A program made the position numbers and the translations under genes. From Streptomyces umbrinus (lineage in GTDB: Bacteria > Actinomycetota > Actinomycetes > Streptomycetales > Streptomycetaceae), in NCBI RefSeq assembly GCF_030817415.1, contig NZ_JAUSZI010000002.1, positions 4,774,001 through 4,838,000 on the forward strand: 64,000 bases of DNA. The letters are read 5' to 3'. The notes below the pieces were generated by a model. The model saw only the letters and a program-made list of their open reading frames with translations, was not told where the DNA came from and did not search any database. Below, in pieces: positions 35,445 to 46,716 of the stretch; position 1 is the first letter of the stretch; each line of letters begins with the position of its first letter.

Positions 35445-36650
35445 CTACCGCTTGAGCGACACGATCACGGACTTGCTCATCGGATTCCCGCTCTGATTGA
35501 CCTGGACGTGCCCCACCCCAAGAACCCGATCGGTGCCCGGCACCAATTCCACCGCCGACAACCACAACGACTGCCGGGAAGTCGCCCGCACACCACCCTC
35601 GCTGGGCAACCGCGGCCGCTTGATCTTCGTACAGGCACCGCCGCTGTCGACGTACCGGTTGCCGTCCAGGAACAGCCCACGCGTGCCGTCGACCGCCATG
35701 GGGACGCGTCCGGCGCAGTCCCCCTCTGCGTCGGGCGCCTTGGCCCAGCCGGAGCCGTCCCAGCGGAGCCGTACGGGCTCCTCCTGGGGTTCGTCCTCCA
35801 CCTCGCCGTGGTTGAAGCTGTGCGTGCCGTACGCGCGGACGTCGTCGGCCGCGAGAGCGAGGACGTCGTCGATCGAGGCGCCGGGCTCGGGCGGCACCGG
35901 CTCGGGGAAGCGGTAGGCGGGCGTCTCCGTCAGCTGCCAGGAGGAGCCGTCCCAGTGCACGGCCGCGGGCTGTGTGAACTCTCCGCCGTCGCTGCCGTCA
36001 CCCGTTTCGCGGTAGCCGACGGCCCACAGGTCGTCGGCCGCGACGCCGTCGAGCGAGACGACGGTGGCGGGCAGGGTCGAAGTGCTCCACCGGGTGCCGT
36101 CCCAGTGGTGGATCCGCGACTCGCCGCTCAGGGCCCATACGTCGTCGGCCGCGAACGCCTTCATGTCGACGAGCCGGCCGCCGTCGCCCGGCAGCTCCGG
36201 GAGCGCGGTCCAGCGCGTGCCGTCCCAGCGGACCGTCCGTGGCCCTGCCAGGGTCGGCAGCGAGGCCGTCAGCAGGAACCCGTCCGTACCCAGAAAGTCG
36301 AAGCGGGCCTCGTGGACGGCGGAGCCGAGCGCGGCGGGCATCGGCTGCCGCTGCCGGCGCGTGCCGTCGTGGTGGAGCAGAAAACCGTCGTCGGGTGACG
36401 GATTCTCACTGTCCGTGGCGGTGACGGTGCCCGCTGCCCAGACGTCGTCGTCGGCCGTCGCGATCACGTCCGACAGCTCGCTCTCGTCGTCGAGGATCTC
36501 GTCGTAGGCCCAGGTCGGCCCGGCCGTCCTACCGGCCGACGGTGACGATGACGAGGGCTGCTTCGCCTTGCCGTCGTCGCCGTCGGCCTCCGTACCGCAT
36601 CCGGCCAGCGCGAGGCCCAGCACGGCGAGGCCCGTCACGATCCTGCGCAT
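35445..36650 (-). CDS. Secreted lipoprotein with beta-propeller-like repeats
   Basis: 401 residues. Signal peptide with lipobox ALAGC (Cys18), then a Ser/Pro-rich spacer. The body repeats blocks of the type DDVWA(A/V/L)G followed by HWDGTRW or HWDGSSW (at least five pairs), a pattern of beta-propeller blades as in Kelch- or WD-like outer-surface proteins. No catalytic motif. Its ligand is unknown. It lies convergent to dprE2 with a REP-like element between. Confidence 0.85.
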   Translation of the reverse strand: MRRIVTGLAVLGLALAGCGTEADGDDGKAKQPSSSSPSAGRTAGPTWAYDEILDDESELSDVIATADDDVWAAGTVTATDSENPSPDDGFLLHHDGTRRQRQPMPAALGSAVHEARFDFLGTDGFLLTASLPTLAGPRTVRWDGTRWTALPELPGDGGRLVDMKAFAADDVWALSGESRIHHWDGTRWSTSTLPATVVSLDGVAADDLWAVGYRETGDGSDGGEFTQPAAVHWDGSSWQLTETPAYRFPEPVPPEPGASIDDVLALAADDVRAYGTHSFNHGEVEDEPQEEPVRLRWDGSGWAKAPDAEGDCAGRVPMAVDGTRGLFLDGNRYVDSGGACTKIKRPRLPSEGGVRATSRQSLWLSAVELVPGTDRVLGVGHVQVNQSGNPMSKSVIVSLKR

Positions 36651-36749
36651 GATCCCCCTGATCGTCCGATTCCCCGCCCGCCCGGCCCGTGGACCGTCCG
36701 GTCCGCGGGCTGTCCAGTCGGTGGGCCGTCCACTCGGCGGGCTGTTCGC

Positions 36750-37328
36750 TCAGCGGGCCGGGAGCGGGCCCCGCTCCGCGCGGGCGGCCTGCGGCGGTAC
36801 GACAGCGCCCCCGAAGACGTAGTCACGCAGCCTGCGCCACACGCCGTCGGCCCCCTGCTCGTAGAGCGCGAAGCCGGTGCAGGGCCAGTCGGCCGCGTAC
36901 TCCGCAAGCTCCTCGAACGCCCGGTCCATCGCCTCGTCGTCGATGCCGTGCGCCACCGTGACATGCGGGTGGTACGGGAACTGCAGCTCGCGCGCCACGG
37001 GCCCGGACGCGTCCCTGACCTGCTTCTGCAGCCAGGTGCAGGCCTCGGCCCCCTCGACGACCTGCACGAACACGACGGGCGACAGCGGACGGAAGGTCCC
37101 CGTGCCCGACAGACGCATCAGGAAGGGGCGGCCGGCGGCCGCGACCTCGACGAGATGCGCCTCGATCGCGGGGAGCGCCGACTCGTCGACCTCCGTCGGC
37201 GGCAGCAGTGTGACGTGCGTGGGGATGCCGGAAGCCGCGGGGTCGCCGAAGCCCGCGCGCCGCTCCTGGAGCAGGCTGCCGTGTGGCTCCGGGACCGCGA
37301 TCGACACACCGATCGTTACGGTCCCCAC
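36750..37328 (-). CDS. 2'-5' RNA ligase/cyclic phosphodiesterase (2H) family protein
   Basis: 192 residues from GTG 37328 with GGAGA just upstream. Two H-x-T/S motifs of the 2H phosphoesterase superfamily are present: HVT at residues 38-40 (THVTLLPPT) and HVT at 122-124 (YHPHVTVAHG). The family includes bacterial 2'-5' RNA ligases and cyclic phosphodiesterases; the true substrate is not predictable. It lies 181 bases beyond trpS on the same strand and may be read from the trpS promoter. Confidence 0.87.
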   Translation of the reverse strand: MGTVTIGVSIAVPEPHGSLLQERRAGFGDPAASGIPTHVTLLPPTEVDESALPAIEAHLVEVAAAGRPFLMRLSGTGTFRPLSPVVFVQVVEGAEACTWLQKQVRDASGPVARELQFPYHPHVTVAHGIDDEAMDRAFEELAEYAADWPCTGFALYEQGADGVWRRLRDYVFGGAVVPPQAARAERGPLPAR

Positions 37329-37508
37329 GTCGTCTCCTGTCGTTGTGTTGATGTTCCGTCGTGTTTATGTACTTCTCGGGCAGGGGTTGCTGCCGGTTCG
37401 GCTATCGACTGTACGGCCGTACGGCCCCGTTCCGGTTGTCGTACCGGTGTTGCCCTGGTCTCGTACTGGCTGTTGTCCCGGTTTTCGGCCCCGGTGTCGT
37501 CCTGGCGG

Positions 37509-39301
<1,793 letters not shown>

Positions 39302-39315
<14 letters not shown>

Positions 39316-40258
39316 CTCGGACGAGTCGTACGAGGTGGGAGGCCCGGGGTCGTCCTTCGGTGACCGGGGCCGGCGTGAGAGCCGGCACGGGGGCGGGGAC
39401 GGGCGCGGGCATGCGCCTGGACCTGGACCTGGGCAGGGGGATGGGCACGGGCCGGGTGTCTCCCGGTTGCCCGAGGAGCTGCGGGCGCTGGGGCGGTCGC
39501 TGGACCGGCCCGGCGCGGCGGGCGGTGAGTCGATGGTCGAGCGGGTGCTGGAGCAGATACTCGCCGAGCACGTACCGGTCCCGGTGGCCGAGCCCCCGGG
39601 CCTCGCGGAGCGGCTGAGGGCGGTGCGCCGCTGGGCCCGGGCGCGTCGGCGCGCGCTGGCCGCGGGGCTGTGCGGTCTGCTGACGGTCCTCGTGCTCACG
39701 CCTCCGGTGCGCGCCGCGGTCGTCGAGTGGTTCGACTTCGGCGGGGTGGAGGTGCGGTACGACCCGTCGGCGACGCCTTCGCACGGGGCCCAGGTGCCCG
39801 GCTGCGGCGGCCCGTCCCTCACCCTCGCCGAGGCCGAGCGGCGGGCGGGCTTCGCGCCCCTCACGCCCCCTGCCCTGGGGACCCCGGAGGCGGTGACGGT
39901 GACCCGCGAGCCGAAGGGGCGGTTCCTGATCACCCTGTGCTGGCGCGAGCAGGGGCGCACGGTCCGGCTGGACGAGTATCCGGCGGTGCTGAGTCCCGGC
40001 TTCACCAAGTTCGTGCGGAAGCAGCCGGAGTATGTGCCGCTCGGCAAGGACGCGGACTTCGTCGAGCGTACGGCGCTGTGGTTCCCCGACCCTCATCTCC
40101 TGCGCCTCTGGCTGATGGACGGGAACGGGGAGTTCACCCACTCCACCCGGACCGCGGGACCCACGCTGCTGTGGGTGCACGGGGGCGACCTGACGCTCCG
40201 GCTGGAGGGTGTGGCTTCGAGGGCGCGAGCGGTGGAGATCGCGAAGTCGCTGGGCTAG
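39302..40258 (+). CDS. Membrane-anchored protein coupled to ECF sigma, putative anti-sigma factor
   Basis: 318 residues from ATG 39302, with GGGGAGGAG just upstream; GTG 39299 and 39308 are alternatives. The first 60 residues are Gly/Asp-rich. Residues about 75-115 are a charged helical cytoplasmic part, then one membrane helix (ALAAGLCGLLTVLVL) and an extracytoplasmic domain of about 180 residues. No zinc-binding H-x-x-x-C-x-x-C anti-sigma motif is visible, so the anti-sigma role rests on gene overlap and topology. The outer domain may sense the cell-envelope signal. Confidence 0.7.
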
Positions 40259-40377
40259 CGGGCCTGTTGACGAGGGCGGGGCTGGGCTGGGCGATGTGGG
40301 GCGGGGCCCAGCCGGACCGGGGCGGGGCGGCGGCCTGGCGCGGCGCTGATTTCTCGAAATTTTGGTCGGCGCCGAGT

Positions 40378-40407
40378 GGGAACCCCGGTGGGTCGAGCGG
40401 TGTACCA
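40378..40407 (+). promoter_or_regulatory. ECF-type promoter, copy 2 (upstream of secreted-protein gene)
   Basis: GGGAACC (40378-40384), 14-base spacer, GGTGTACCA (40399-40407). Spacing and both boxes match the motif upstream of the sigma gene, so the gene at 40463 is a likely member of this sigma factor's regulon. Confidence 0.65.
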
Positions 40408-40462
40408 GAAGTGACACGCGGGTGCGGGCGGACCGCACCGGGGCCGATTGGGGGGTGTCGCG

Positions 40463-41221
40463 ATGCGCAGGGTTCGTGCACGGGTGACGGGGAGCCGGGG
40501 TTGGGCGGCGGTCTCGGGCTGGGCGATGGCTCTCGGACTGGTGGTGCTGTGCGCGCCCACGGCGACAGCCGGCGGTCCGACGAGTGTGCTGGTGGTCTCG
40601 CCGGAGAGCGGCCAGAGCGCAGCGCTCTACAACTCGAAGGAGGACTACGGGGAGTTGGAGCGCCTCCTCGGACAGCCGGGCAGCGGCACCCGCGAGGAGC
40701 CGCCCGGTCTGGGCGTGGGCAGCGGTCGGCAGATCAATGTCACCTGGATGATCCATGACGTCTCGCCCTGGCGGGTCGACCGCGTCTATCTGGAGACACC
40801 ACGCACCAAGGACGTCTGGATACACACGGCGGCCGACGTTCCGAAGTCCATGAACGGCTACTGGCACAAGGCCGAGCAACCGACGGCAGTGCGCGCGCTG
40901 TTGAAGAAGCTCGGCGTGATGGGTGAGTCGTCGTCCGGCGCGGGCGCAATCTATCCGGCGCCCTGGGAGACGGCGGAGGGTGCCGCTGCCGGGTCCGCAC
41001 CCGAGGCCGGGTCCACGGAGCAGTCCGGAACGTCTGCGGCCGCCGCAGCAGCGGACGATGACACCGACTGGTGGTGGGCGATTCCTGGGCTGGTTACGGG
41101 GGCCGTGCTGGCCCTGGGGCTGCGGCCGTTCGTCGGGCGGTTGCCGGGAGTGCGGGAGTTGGGCCGTCGGCGGGTTCGGGTGCGGGAGGCGGGTCCTCGG
41201 CAGGAGCTGAGGGATGTCTGA
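40463..41221 (+). CDS. Secreted membrane-anchored protein, probable ECF regulon member
   Basis: 252 residues from ATG 40463. Signal peptide ends near ATAGGP. The outer domain (SVLVVSPESGQSAALY, WMIHDVSPWRVDRVYLE, DVWIHTAADVP) has no cysteine pair or recognised catalytic motif. An Ala/Asp-rich stretch leads to a C-terminal membrane helix (WWWAIPGLVTGAVLALGL) and a basic tail. The next gene encodes a paralogue of the same architecture. It sits 55 bases after the second ECF promoter. Function unknown. Confidence 0.8.
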   Translation: MRRVRARVTGSRGWAAVSGWAMALGLVVLCAPTATAGGPTSVLVVSPESGQSAALYNSKEDYGELERLLGQPGSGTREEPPGLGVGSGRQINVTWMIHDVSPWRVDRVYLETPRTKDVWIHTAADVPKSMNGYWHKAEQPTAVRALLKKLGVMGESSSGAGAIYPAPWETAEGAAAGSAPEAGSTEQSGTSAAAAAADDDTDWWWAIPGLVTGAVLALGLRPFVGRLPGVRELGRRRVRVREAGPRQELRDV

Positions 41222-41472
41222 AAGGGGCTTCTGCGAAGGGCTTTGAGAAGGGCGTCCGAGAGGGGCTTCCGGATGGGGTGTCTGAGGGGGCCTGCCGGAG
41301 GAGGGGCCTTGTGAGGAGGGGGAGTTGTGGTGGGCAGGGCTTATGAGGGGGAAGCCGTGAGGCTGGGCTCATGAAGGTGGGGGTCGGGCGCGTGGGGGTG
41401 GCCCTCGGTTTGCGGCACCGAAGAACGGGGGCGGCCCGTGGCCGGCGGATCGAGGGAACGGAGGTCCGGGGC
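41222..41472 (+). other. G-rich low-complexity gap between the two paralogues
   Basis: 251 bases, strongly G-rich on the plus strand, with imperfect repeats of GGGGCTTC- and GAGGGG-like words. No gene or promoter matching the two ECF motifs is seen. The good ribosome binding site GGAGG (41460-41464) sits 8 bases before ATG 41473. An ATG at 41371 is open in the same frame, so the downstream gene could start there. Confidence 0.4.
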
Positions 41473-42300
41473 ATGCTGCTCCCGGGGCTGCGGATCTGGG
41501 GCCTACGGATCTGGGGCCTACGGCCCCGGGGAACGAGTGCCCAGGGCTTGGGTGCGGCCCGTCGCCTTCAGGTCTGGCGGGTAGAAGCGAGTCCGAGCGG
41601 GCGGGTAGGAGAGAGCCCGGGTGGGTGGCTCGGCGGCGGGGCGCCTGGCGGAATCGTGTGCGTCATGGCCGCGCTCGTCGTTGTGGGTCTCCCCGGGCTC
41701 GGGGCGCCTCGGGCGTATGCGGCGGTGCCGTCCGCGGCCCCAGCGTCGGCATCGGCATCGGCGCCGGATCCCGACGTTCCCAACCTGGCAGTGGTCGTGG
41801 CGGGTGACGGCAGCGGGCGGACGACGAGCGTGCGCTCCGGGGATCCGTACTTCGCGCGGCTCTGGCGACTGTTGGGGCCGTCGGCCACGGACACGGAGAA
41901 GGTTCCGCAGGACTGGCTGGAGGGCGACTTCCCCGCCGTGCGGGCCACCGTGATCTGGGGGACGACCGGCGTGGGCGGCTGGCCCGAGACGGACAGTGCG
42001 CCCGGGGGCGACATCTACATGGGGCGCCAGGACCAGTTGTTCCTCGCGGGCGACGGCACACCCTGGATACGGAGTGACCCGGCGGTCGACGTGAACGACG
42101 ACGACATCCGCTGGCATCGGGCACCGCGGTCGGTCTACGACCAGTTGGAGGGAAAGGAGTTGTTCGGTCCGGGGCGCGCGGCGGGCGGTGCGGTCGATCC
42201 CCCGGGCAGCCCGGGATGGGGCGATAGCCGGACTCGCGGCGGGCCTCGCCCTCGGCTCCGGCGGCACCCTGCTGATACGCCGCGCGGCGGCCGGGCGTGA
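41473..42300 (+). CDS. Paralogue of the preceding secreted protein, C-terminus frameshifted
   Basis: The frame runs from ATG 41473 (GGAGG 8 bases upstream; ATG 41371 and a start near 41665 are alternatives) to 42300. A membrane/signal segment (MAALVVVGLPGLGAPRAYA) precedes the outer domain (NLAVVVAGDGSGRTTSVRS, WPETDSAPGGDIYMGRQDQ). The expected C-terminal membrane helix is not in this frame. It appears in the next frame from about 42215 to the stop at 42346, as AIAGLAAGLALGSGGTLL followed by a tail resembling the first paralogue's end (PRESRQEL against PRQEL). Removing one G from the run at 42218-42221 restores it. A tandem 15-base repeat (CGGATCTGGGGCCTA) lies in the 5' part. Confidence 0.65.
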   Translation: MLLPGLRIWGLRIWGLRPRGTSAQGLGAARRLQVWRVEASPSGRVGESPGGWLGGGAPGGIVCVMAALVVVGLPGLGAPRAYAAVPSAAPASASASAPDPDVPNLAVVVAGDGSGRTTSVRSGDPYFARLWRLLGPSATDTEKVPQDWLEGDFPAVRATVIWGTTGVGGWPETDSAPGGDIYMGRQDQLFLAGDGTPWIRSDPAVDVNDDDIRWHRAPRSVYDQLEGKELFGPGRAAGGAVDPPGSPGWGDSRTRGGPRPRLRRHPADTPRGGRA

Positions 42301-42454
42301 GCCTGGGCCGCCGCGGGAGTCACGACAGGAGTTGATCGACTTGTGAGCCGACTTGTGAATCGACCTACGAATCCGCTGGTTCGGCTGGTGAGGCGGTTCC
42401 GGCCGAGACCGGAGGTCGGTTCTCGGTCTCGGCGCCCGCGCCTACGCCCGCGGT

Positions 42455-42476
42455 CTCGGCTGAAGCCTCAGCCGAG
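42455..42476 (-). terminator. Hairpin overlapping the glyA stop codon
   Basis: CTCGGCTGA / TCAGCCGAG perfect 9-bp stem with a 4-base loop; the glyA stop (42468-42470) is inside it. Probable terminator for glyA. Confidence 0.55.
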
Positions 42477-43913
42477 GTCGATCTCCGGGTAGAGCGGGAA
42501 GCCGGTCAGGAGGTCGGTCGCCCGGTGGGAGATCTCGTCGGCGATCTTCGGGTCCAGGATGTGCTGGGCCTTGGAAGGGGCGCCCTTGGCGGTGGTGCCG
42601 GGCTCCGTGGTGGCGAGGACGCGGTCGATGAGGCCGGCGATCTCGTCCATCTCGGTGGCGCCGAGGCCACGGGTGGTCAGCGCGGGGGTGCCGATACGGA
42701 TGCCGGAGGTGTACCAGGCGCCGTTCGGGTCGGCGGGGATGGCGTTGCGGTTGGTGACGATGCCCGAGTCCAGCAGGGCGGACTCGGCCTGGCGGCCGGT
42801 GAGGCCGTAGGAGGAGGCGACGTCGATGAGGTTGAGGTGGTTGTCGGTGCCTCCGGTGACCAGCGTGGCGCCGCGTCGCATCAGGCCCTCGGCGAGAGCG
42901 CGGGCGTTGTCGACGACAGCCTGGGCGTAGTCGCGGAACTCGGGGCGGCGGGCCTCGGCGAGTGCGACCGCCTTGGCGGCCATCACGTGCGGGAGGGGGC
43001 CGCCGAGGACCATCGGGCAGCCGCGGTCGACCTGGTCGGCGAGGGAGGAGTCGCACAGGACCATGCCGCCGCGCGGGCCGCGCAGCGACTTGTGGGTGGT
43101 CGTGGTGACGATCTGGGCGTGCGGCACCGGGTCGAAGTCGCCGGTGAGGACCTTGCCGGCGACGAGGCCCGCGAAGTGCGCCATGTCGACCATCAGCGTG
43201 GCGCCGACCTCGTCGGCGATCTCCCGCATGATCCGGAAGTTCACGAGACGGGGGTAGGCGGAGTAGCCGGCAACGATGATGAGGGGCTTGAACTCACGGG
43301 CGGAGGTGCGCAGGGCCTCGTAGTCGATGAGGCCGGTGGCGGGGTCGGTGCCGTAGGAGCGCTGGTCGAACATCTTGCCGGAGATGTTCGGGCGGAAGCC
43401 GTGGGTGAGGTGGCCGCCGGCGTCCAGGGACATGCCGAGCATGCGCTGGTTGCCGAAGGCCTGGCGCAGTTCGGCCCAGTCGGCGTCGGAGAGGTCGTTG
43501 ACGTTGCGGACGCCGGCCTTCTGGAGGGCGGGGGCCTCGACGCGGGCGGCGAGGACGGCCCAGAAGGCGACGAGGTTGGCGTCGATGCCGGAGTGCGGCT
43601 GGGCGTAGGCGTGCTCGGCGCCGAAGAGTTCGCGGGCGTGCTCGGCGGCGAGGGCTTCGACGGTGTCCACGTTGCGGCAGCCGGCGTAGAAGCGGCGGCC
43701 GACGGTGCCTTCGGCGTACTTGTCGCTGAACCAGTTGCCCATCGCAAGGAGGGTGGCCGGGGAGGCGTAGTTCTCGGAGGCGATCAGCTTGAGCATCTCG
43801 CGCTGGTCGGCGATTTCCTGCCCGATGGCGTCGGCGACGCGGGGCTCGACGGCGCGGATCACTTCGAGGGCGCTGCGGAAGGCGGTGGATTCGTTGGAAA
43901 GGGGCTCTGGCAT
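42468..43913 (-). CDS. glyA: Serine hydroxymethyltransferase
   Basis: 481 residues from ATG 43913, with CCGGAGG upstream. It interconverts serine and glycine with tetrahydrofolate, using pyridoxal phosphate. Family blocks visible: [37 protein letters not shown], and the cofactor Lys in [15 protein letters not shown]. The sequence is longer than the common 420-residue form because of an insertion around [19 protein letters not shown], as in one of the two actinobacterial types. A short upstream ORF precedes it. Divergent from rocD. Confidence 0.95.
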   Translation of the reverse strand: MPEPLSNESTAFRSALEVIRAVEPRVADAIGQEIADQREMLKLIASENYASPATLLAMGNWFSDKYAEGTVGRRFYAGCRNVDTVEALAAEHARELFGAEHAYAQPHSGIDANLVAFWAVLAARVEAPALQKAGVRNVNDLSDADWAELRQAFGNQRMLGMSLDAGGHLTHGFRPNISGKMFDQRSYGTDPATGLIDYEALRTSAREFKPLIIVAGYSAYPRLVNFRIMREIADEVGATLMVDMAHFAGLVAGKVLTGDFDPVPHAQIVTTTTHKSLRGPRGGMVLCDSSLADQVDRGCPMVLGGPLPHVMAAKAVALAEARRPEFRDYAQAVVDNARALAEGLMRRGATLVTGGTDNHLNLIDVASSYGLTGRQAESALLDSGIVTNRNAIPADPNGAWYTSGIRIGTPALTTRGLGATEMDEIAGLIDRVLATTEPGTTAKGAPSKAQHILDPKIADEISHRATDLLTGFPLYPEIDLG

Positions 43914-44232
43914 GACGGCCTCCGGACGTGGGCGTTCGGCGTTCACGGTTCGGCCCAGGCGCACGGCACACGGTTCATGGGCCGCTCCCCGATGGTCGGT
44001 CCCATCCCAGCGCGCCAGTCACGGCCCGTGGATCAGCGTACCGGGCGCGCCGGTACGCCGGCCACGCGGCGGTAGCCGCATGATCGATACCGCCCCGTCC
44101 ACCATGCGAGCGACGATAGGAAAGGGGCCACACGCACTCGGACGTCCGGAAGGGAGCCGGGCCGGGACCCGGGAACAGCAGCGGGAAAAGTAGCAGGTCA
44201 CGAGCCCTCGTGCGGCCGGAAACGGAGACCCC
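43914..44232. other. Divergent glyA-rocD intergenic region
   Basis: 319 bases carrying the glyA leader with its short ORF (43943-43978, minus) and the rocD leader with GGAGA before GTG 44233. No confident -35/-10 pair and no glycine-riboswitch core could be recognised by eye. A short palindromic stretch (TACCGG-N8-CCGGTA type) lies near 44038-44058. Confidence 0.35.
43943..43978 (-). CDS. Short upstream ORF in the glyA leader (possible leader peptide)
   Basis: ATG at 43978 with GGGGAG six bases upstream, followed by 11 codons ([11 protein letters not shown]) and a TGA, 29 bases before the glyA ATG. It has its own good ribosome binding site and contains Cys and Trp codons. No terminator/antiterminator pair is evident. 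Regulatory function is inference. Confidence 0.35.
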   Translation of the reverse strand: MNRVPCAWAEP

Positions 44233-45438
44233 GTGAGCACCACCGAAGAACTGATCGCCTCGGCCGAAGCGCACAGCGCGCCCACCTATCACCCGCTTCC
44301 GGTCGTCGTGGCGACGGCGGACGGGGCCTGGATGACGGATGTCGAGGGGCGCCGTTATCTGGATCTGCTGGCGGGGTATTCGGCGCTGAATTTCGGTCAT
44401 GGCAACCGGCGGCTGATCGAGGCGGCGAAGGCGCAGTTGGAGCGGGTGACGTTGACGTCGCGGGCGTTCCATCACGACCGGTTCGCCGAGTTCTGCGCGC
44501 GGCTGGCCGAGTTGTGCGGCATGGAGATGGTGCTGCCGATGAACACGGGCGCGGAGGCGGTCGAGTCGGCCGTGAAGACCGCCCGAAAGTGGGGGTACCG
44601 GGTCAAGGGCGTGCCCGAGGGGATGGCGAAGGTCGTCGTGGCGGGCAACAACTTCCACGGGCGTACGACGACGATCATCAGCTTCTCCACGGATTCCGAG
44701 GCGCGGGCGGACTTCGGTCCGTACACACCGGGCTTCGAGATCGTGCCGTACGGGGATCTGACGGCGATGCGCGCGGCGGTCACGGAGAACACGGTGGCCG
44801 TGCTGCTGGAGCCCATTCAGGGCGAGGCGGGGGTGCTGGTGCCGCCGGCCGGTTATCTCGCGGGCGTACGGGAGCTGACGCGGGAGCGGAACGTGCTGTT
44901 CGTGGCCGACGAGATCCAGTCGGGCCTCGGGCGGACGGGGCGGACCTTCGCGTGTGAGCACGAGGGGGTCGTGCCGGACATGTATGTGCTGGGCAAGGCG
45001 CTCGGGGGCGGGGTCGTGCCGGTGTCGGCGGTGGTGTCGTCGAGCGAGGTGCTCGGGGTGTTCCGGCCGGGTGAACACGGGTCGACGTTCGGCGGGAATC
45101 CGCTGGCCTGTGCGGTGGCGCTGGAGGTGATCGCGATGCTGCGATCGGGCGAGTACCAGCGGCGGGCCACCGAGCTGGGCGAGCATCTGCGCCGGGAGCT
45201 GGGGCAGTTGACCGGTTCGGGCCTGATCACTCAGGTGCGGGGGCGCGGGCTCTGGGCGGGGATCGACATCGACCCGGTGTACGGGACGGGCCGGGAGATC
45301 TCCGAGAAGCTGATGGACCGGGGTGTCCTGGTCAAGGACACCCATGGGTCCACGGTCCGGATCGCGCCGCCGCTGGTGATCAGTAAGGAGGACCTTGACT
45401 GGGGGCTCGCTCAGCTGCGGGGCGTACTGGGGGTGTGA
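44233..45438 (+). CDS. rocD: Ornithine aminotransferase
   Basis: 401 residues from GTG 44233. Class III pyridoxal-phosphate aminotransferase converting ornithine to glutamate semialdehyde. Visible family blocks: LLAGYSALNFGHGN, NTGAEAVESAVKTARKWGY, VLLEPIQGEAGV, FVADEIQSGLGRTG, the cofactor Lys in YVLGKALGGGVVPVSA, and HGSTFGGNPLACAVA. Alternative members such as acetylornithine aminotransferase lack the AVKTARKWGY pattern. Possibly feeds arginine catabolism; arginase genes are not in the window. Confidence 0.95.
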   Translation: MSTTEELIASAEAHSAPTYHPLPVVVATADGAWMTDVEGRRYLDLLAGYSALNFGHGNRRLIEAAKAQLERVTLTSRAFHHDRFAEFCARLAELCGMEMVLPMNTGAEAVESAVKTARKWGYRVKGVPEGMAKVVVAGNNFHGRTTTIISFSTDSEARADFGPYTPGFEIVPYGDLTAMRAAVTENTVAVLLEPIQGEAGVLVPPAGYLAGVRELTRERNVLFVADEIQSGLGRTGRTFACEHEGVVPDMYVLGKALGGGVVPVSAVVSSSEVLGVFRPGEHGSTFGGNPLACAVALEVIAMLRSGEYQRRATELGEHLRRELGQLTGSGLITQVRGRGLWAGIDIDPVYGTGREISEKLMDRGVLVKDTHGSTVRIAPPLVISKEDLDWGLAQLRGVLGV

Positions 45439-45485
45439 TCGTCCTCGCCGGGCCCGAGGGCGCCCGGCCCGACGCGGGGATCACA
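45434..45485. terminator. Nested hairpin shared by convergent rocD and GSP-synthase-like genes
   Basis: Outer arms TGTGATC (45434-45440) and GATCACA (45479-45485), inner arms GCCGGGC (45447-45453) and GCCCGGC (45462-45468). Both genes' stop codons sit in the outer arms. Works as a bidirectional terminator by position and symmetry. Confidence 0.6.
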
Positions 45486-46665
45486 GGATCACGTGTGGCA
45501 GGAAGCGGGCGTACTCGTCCGTGATGAGGCCGGAGGACTCGCGGATGCCGAGGCCCGCCGACTCGTTCTCGACGACCCAGGCTCCGAGGACGACGCGGTT
45601 GCCGTCGAAGGACGGGAGGGGCGCCAACTCCTGGTAGCAGCAGGGTTCTTCGTGGACGACGGGAGCGGAGCCCGGTTCGTGGACCGTGACTCCGGCGCCC
45701 TCGCGACCGAGCAGGGGCTTGGCCACGTATCCGCGGGTGATGGCCAGTTCGCGTGGGCCGTCGAGGAAGGCCGGAAGGAGGTTGGGGTGGTCCGGGTACA
45801 GCTCCCAGAGGATCGCGAGGAGGGCCTTGTTGCTGAGCAGCATCTTCCAGGCCGGCTCGACCCACATCGTGGTCCCCGTGCCGCCGCCGTTGTCGAGGGT
45901 GGCGAGGACGTGCGGGGCGAAGCGGTCGGTGGTGAGCCATTCCCACGGATAGAGCTTGAAGCAACTGCGGATGAAGCGGAGTTGCTTGTCGACGAAGCGG
46001 CCGGAGAGGCGGTCCCAGCCGATCTCCTCCATGGCGATCCAGGAGGTGTCGAGGCCGGCCTGTTCGGCGGTCTCCTTCAGATAGGCGACGGTCATCAGGT
46101 CCTCGCCGAGCTCGTCGGCGGCGGAGTGCGCGAAGTAGAGGGGGCTGCCCGGCGGGAGGAGGGCGGACTGTTTCTTCCAGGCGTCGACGAGGCGTTCGTG
46201 GAGGGAGTTCCACTGGTCGGCGCCGGGGAAGCGTTCCTCCATCCAGAACCACTGGGGGCTGGCGGCCTCGACGAGTGAGGTCGGGGTGTCGGCGTTGTAC
46301 TCCAGGAGCTTCGCCGGGCCGGTGCCGTCGTGGCGGAGGTCGAAACGGCCGTACAGGGACGGGAGTTCGGCGCGGCGGTGCCAGGCCTCGGCGACTGCCT
46401 CGGTCACTCGCTGGTCGGTGATGCCGAGGTCGGCGAAGCGGTTCTCGGTGACGATGTGTTCGGCGGCCGCCAGGCACATCGTGTGGAGTTCCTCGACGGC
46501 CTCCTCCAGGGCCTCGACCTCGGGGAGGGAGAAGACGTAGTACGCGGACTCGTCCCAGTACGGGCGCAGGGAGTCGTCCGGGTAGCGCGTGAGGGGGTAG
46601 ATGAGGCCCTGTTCCTCGACGGTCTGCTGCCAGCCGGGGCGGGGGGTCGTGGTGCGGCGTTCCAT
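45481..46665 (-). CDS. Glutathionylspermidine synthase-like ATP-grasp ligase
   Basis: 394 residues. The pattern LLEYNADTPTSLVEAASPQWFW, GYVAKPLLGREGAGVTVHE and LPSFDGNRVVLGAWVVENESAGLGIRES is that of the glutathionylspermidine synthase C-terminal (ATP-grasp) family, like E. coli YgiC/YjfC. Streptomycetes lack glutathione, so the true substrates are unknown and a peptide-amine ligation is only inferred. The lipoprotein gene lies 51 bases upstream on the same strand, a pairing like ygiB-ygiC. Confidence 0.9.
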   Translation of the reverse strand: MERRTTTPRPGWQQTVEEQGLIYPLTRYPDDSLRPYWDESAYYVFSLPEVEALEEAVEELHTMCLAAAEHIVTENRFADLGITDQRVTEAVAEAWHRRAELPSLYGRFDLRHDGTGPAKLLEYNADTPTSLVEAASPQWFWMEERFPGADQWNSLHERLVDAWKKQSALLPPGSPLYFAHSAADELGEDLMTVAYLKETAEQAGLDTSWIAMEEIGWDRLSGRFVDKQLRFIRSCFKLYPWEWLTTDRFAPHVLATLDNGGGTGTTMWVEPAWKMLLSNKALLAILWELYPDHPNLLPAFLDGPRELAITRGYVAKPLLGREGAGVTVHEPGSAPVVHEEPCCYQELAPLPSFDGNRVVLGAWVVENESAGLGIRESSGLITDEYARFLPHVIL

Positions 46666-46716
46666 GACGGCGGTCCGGTTCCTCGGAGTTGCTGGGTTCT
46701 CCCGACTTCCCCGGGG

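Noticed and set aside
43914..44232. Glycine or folate riboswitch upstream of glyA
   Set aside because: No conserved riboswitch core was recognised by eye; only a short upstream ORF is supported.
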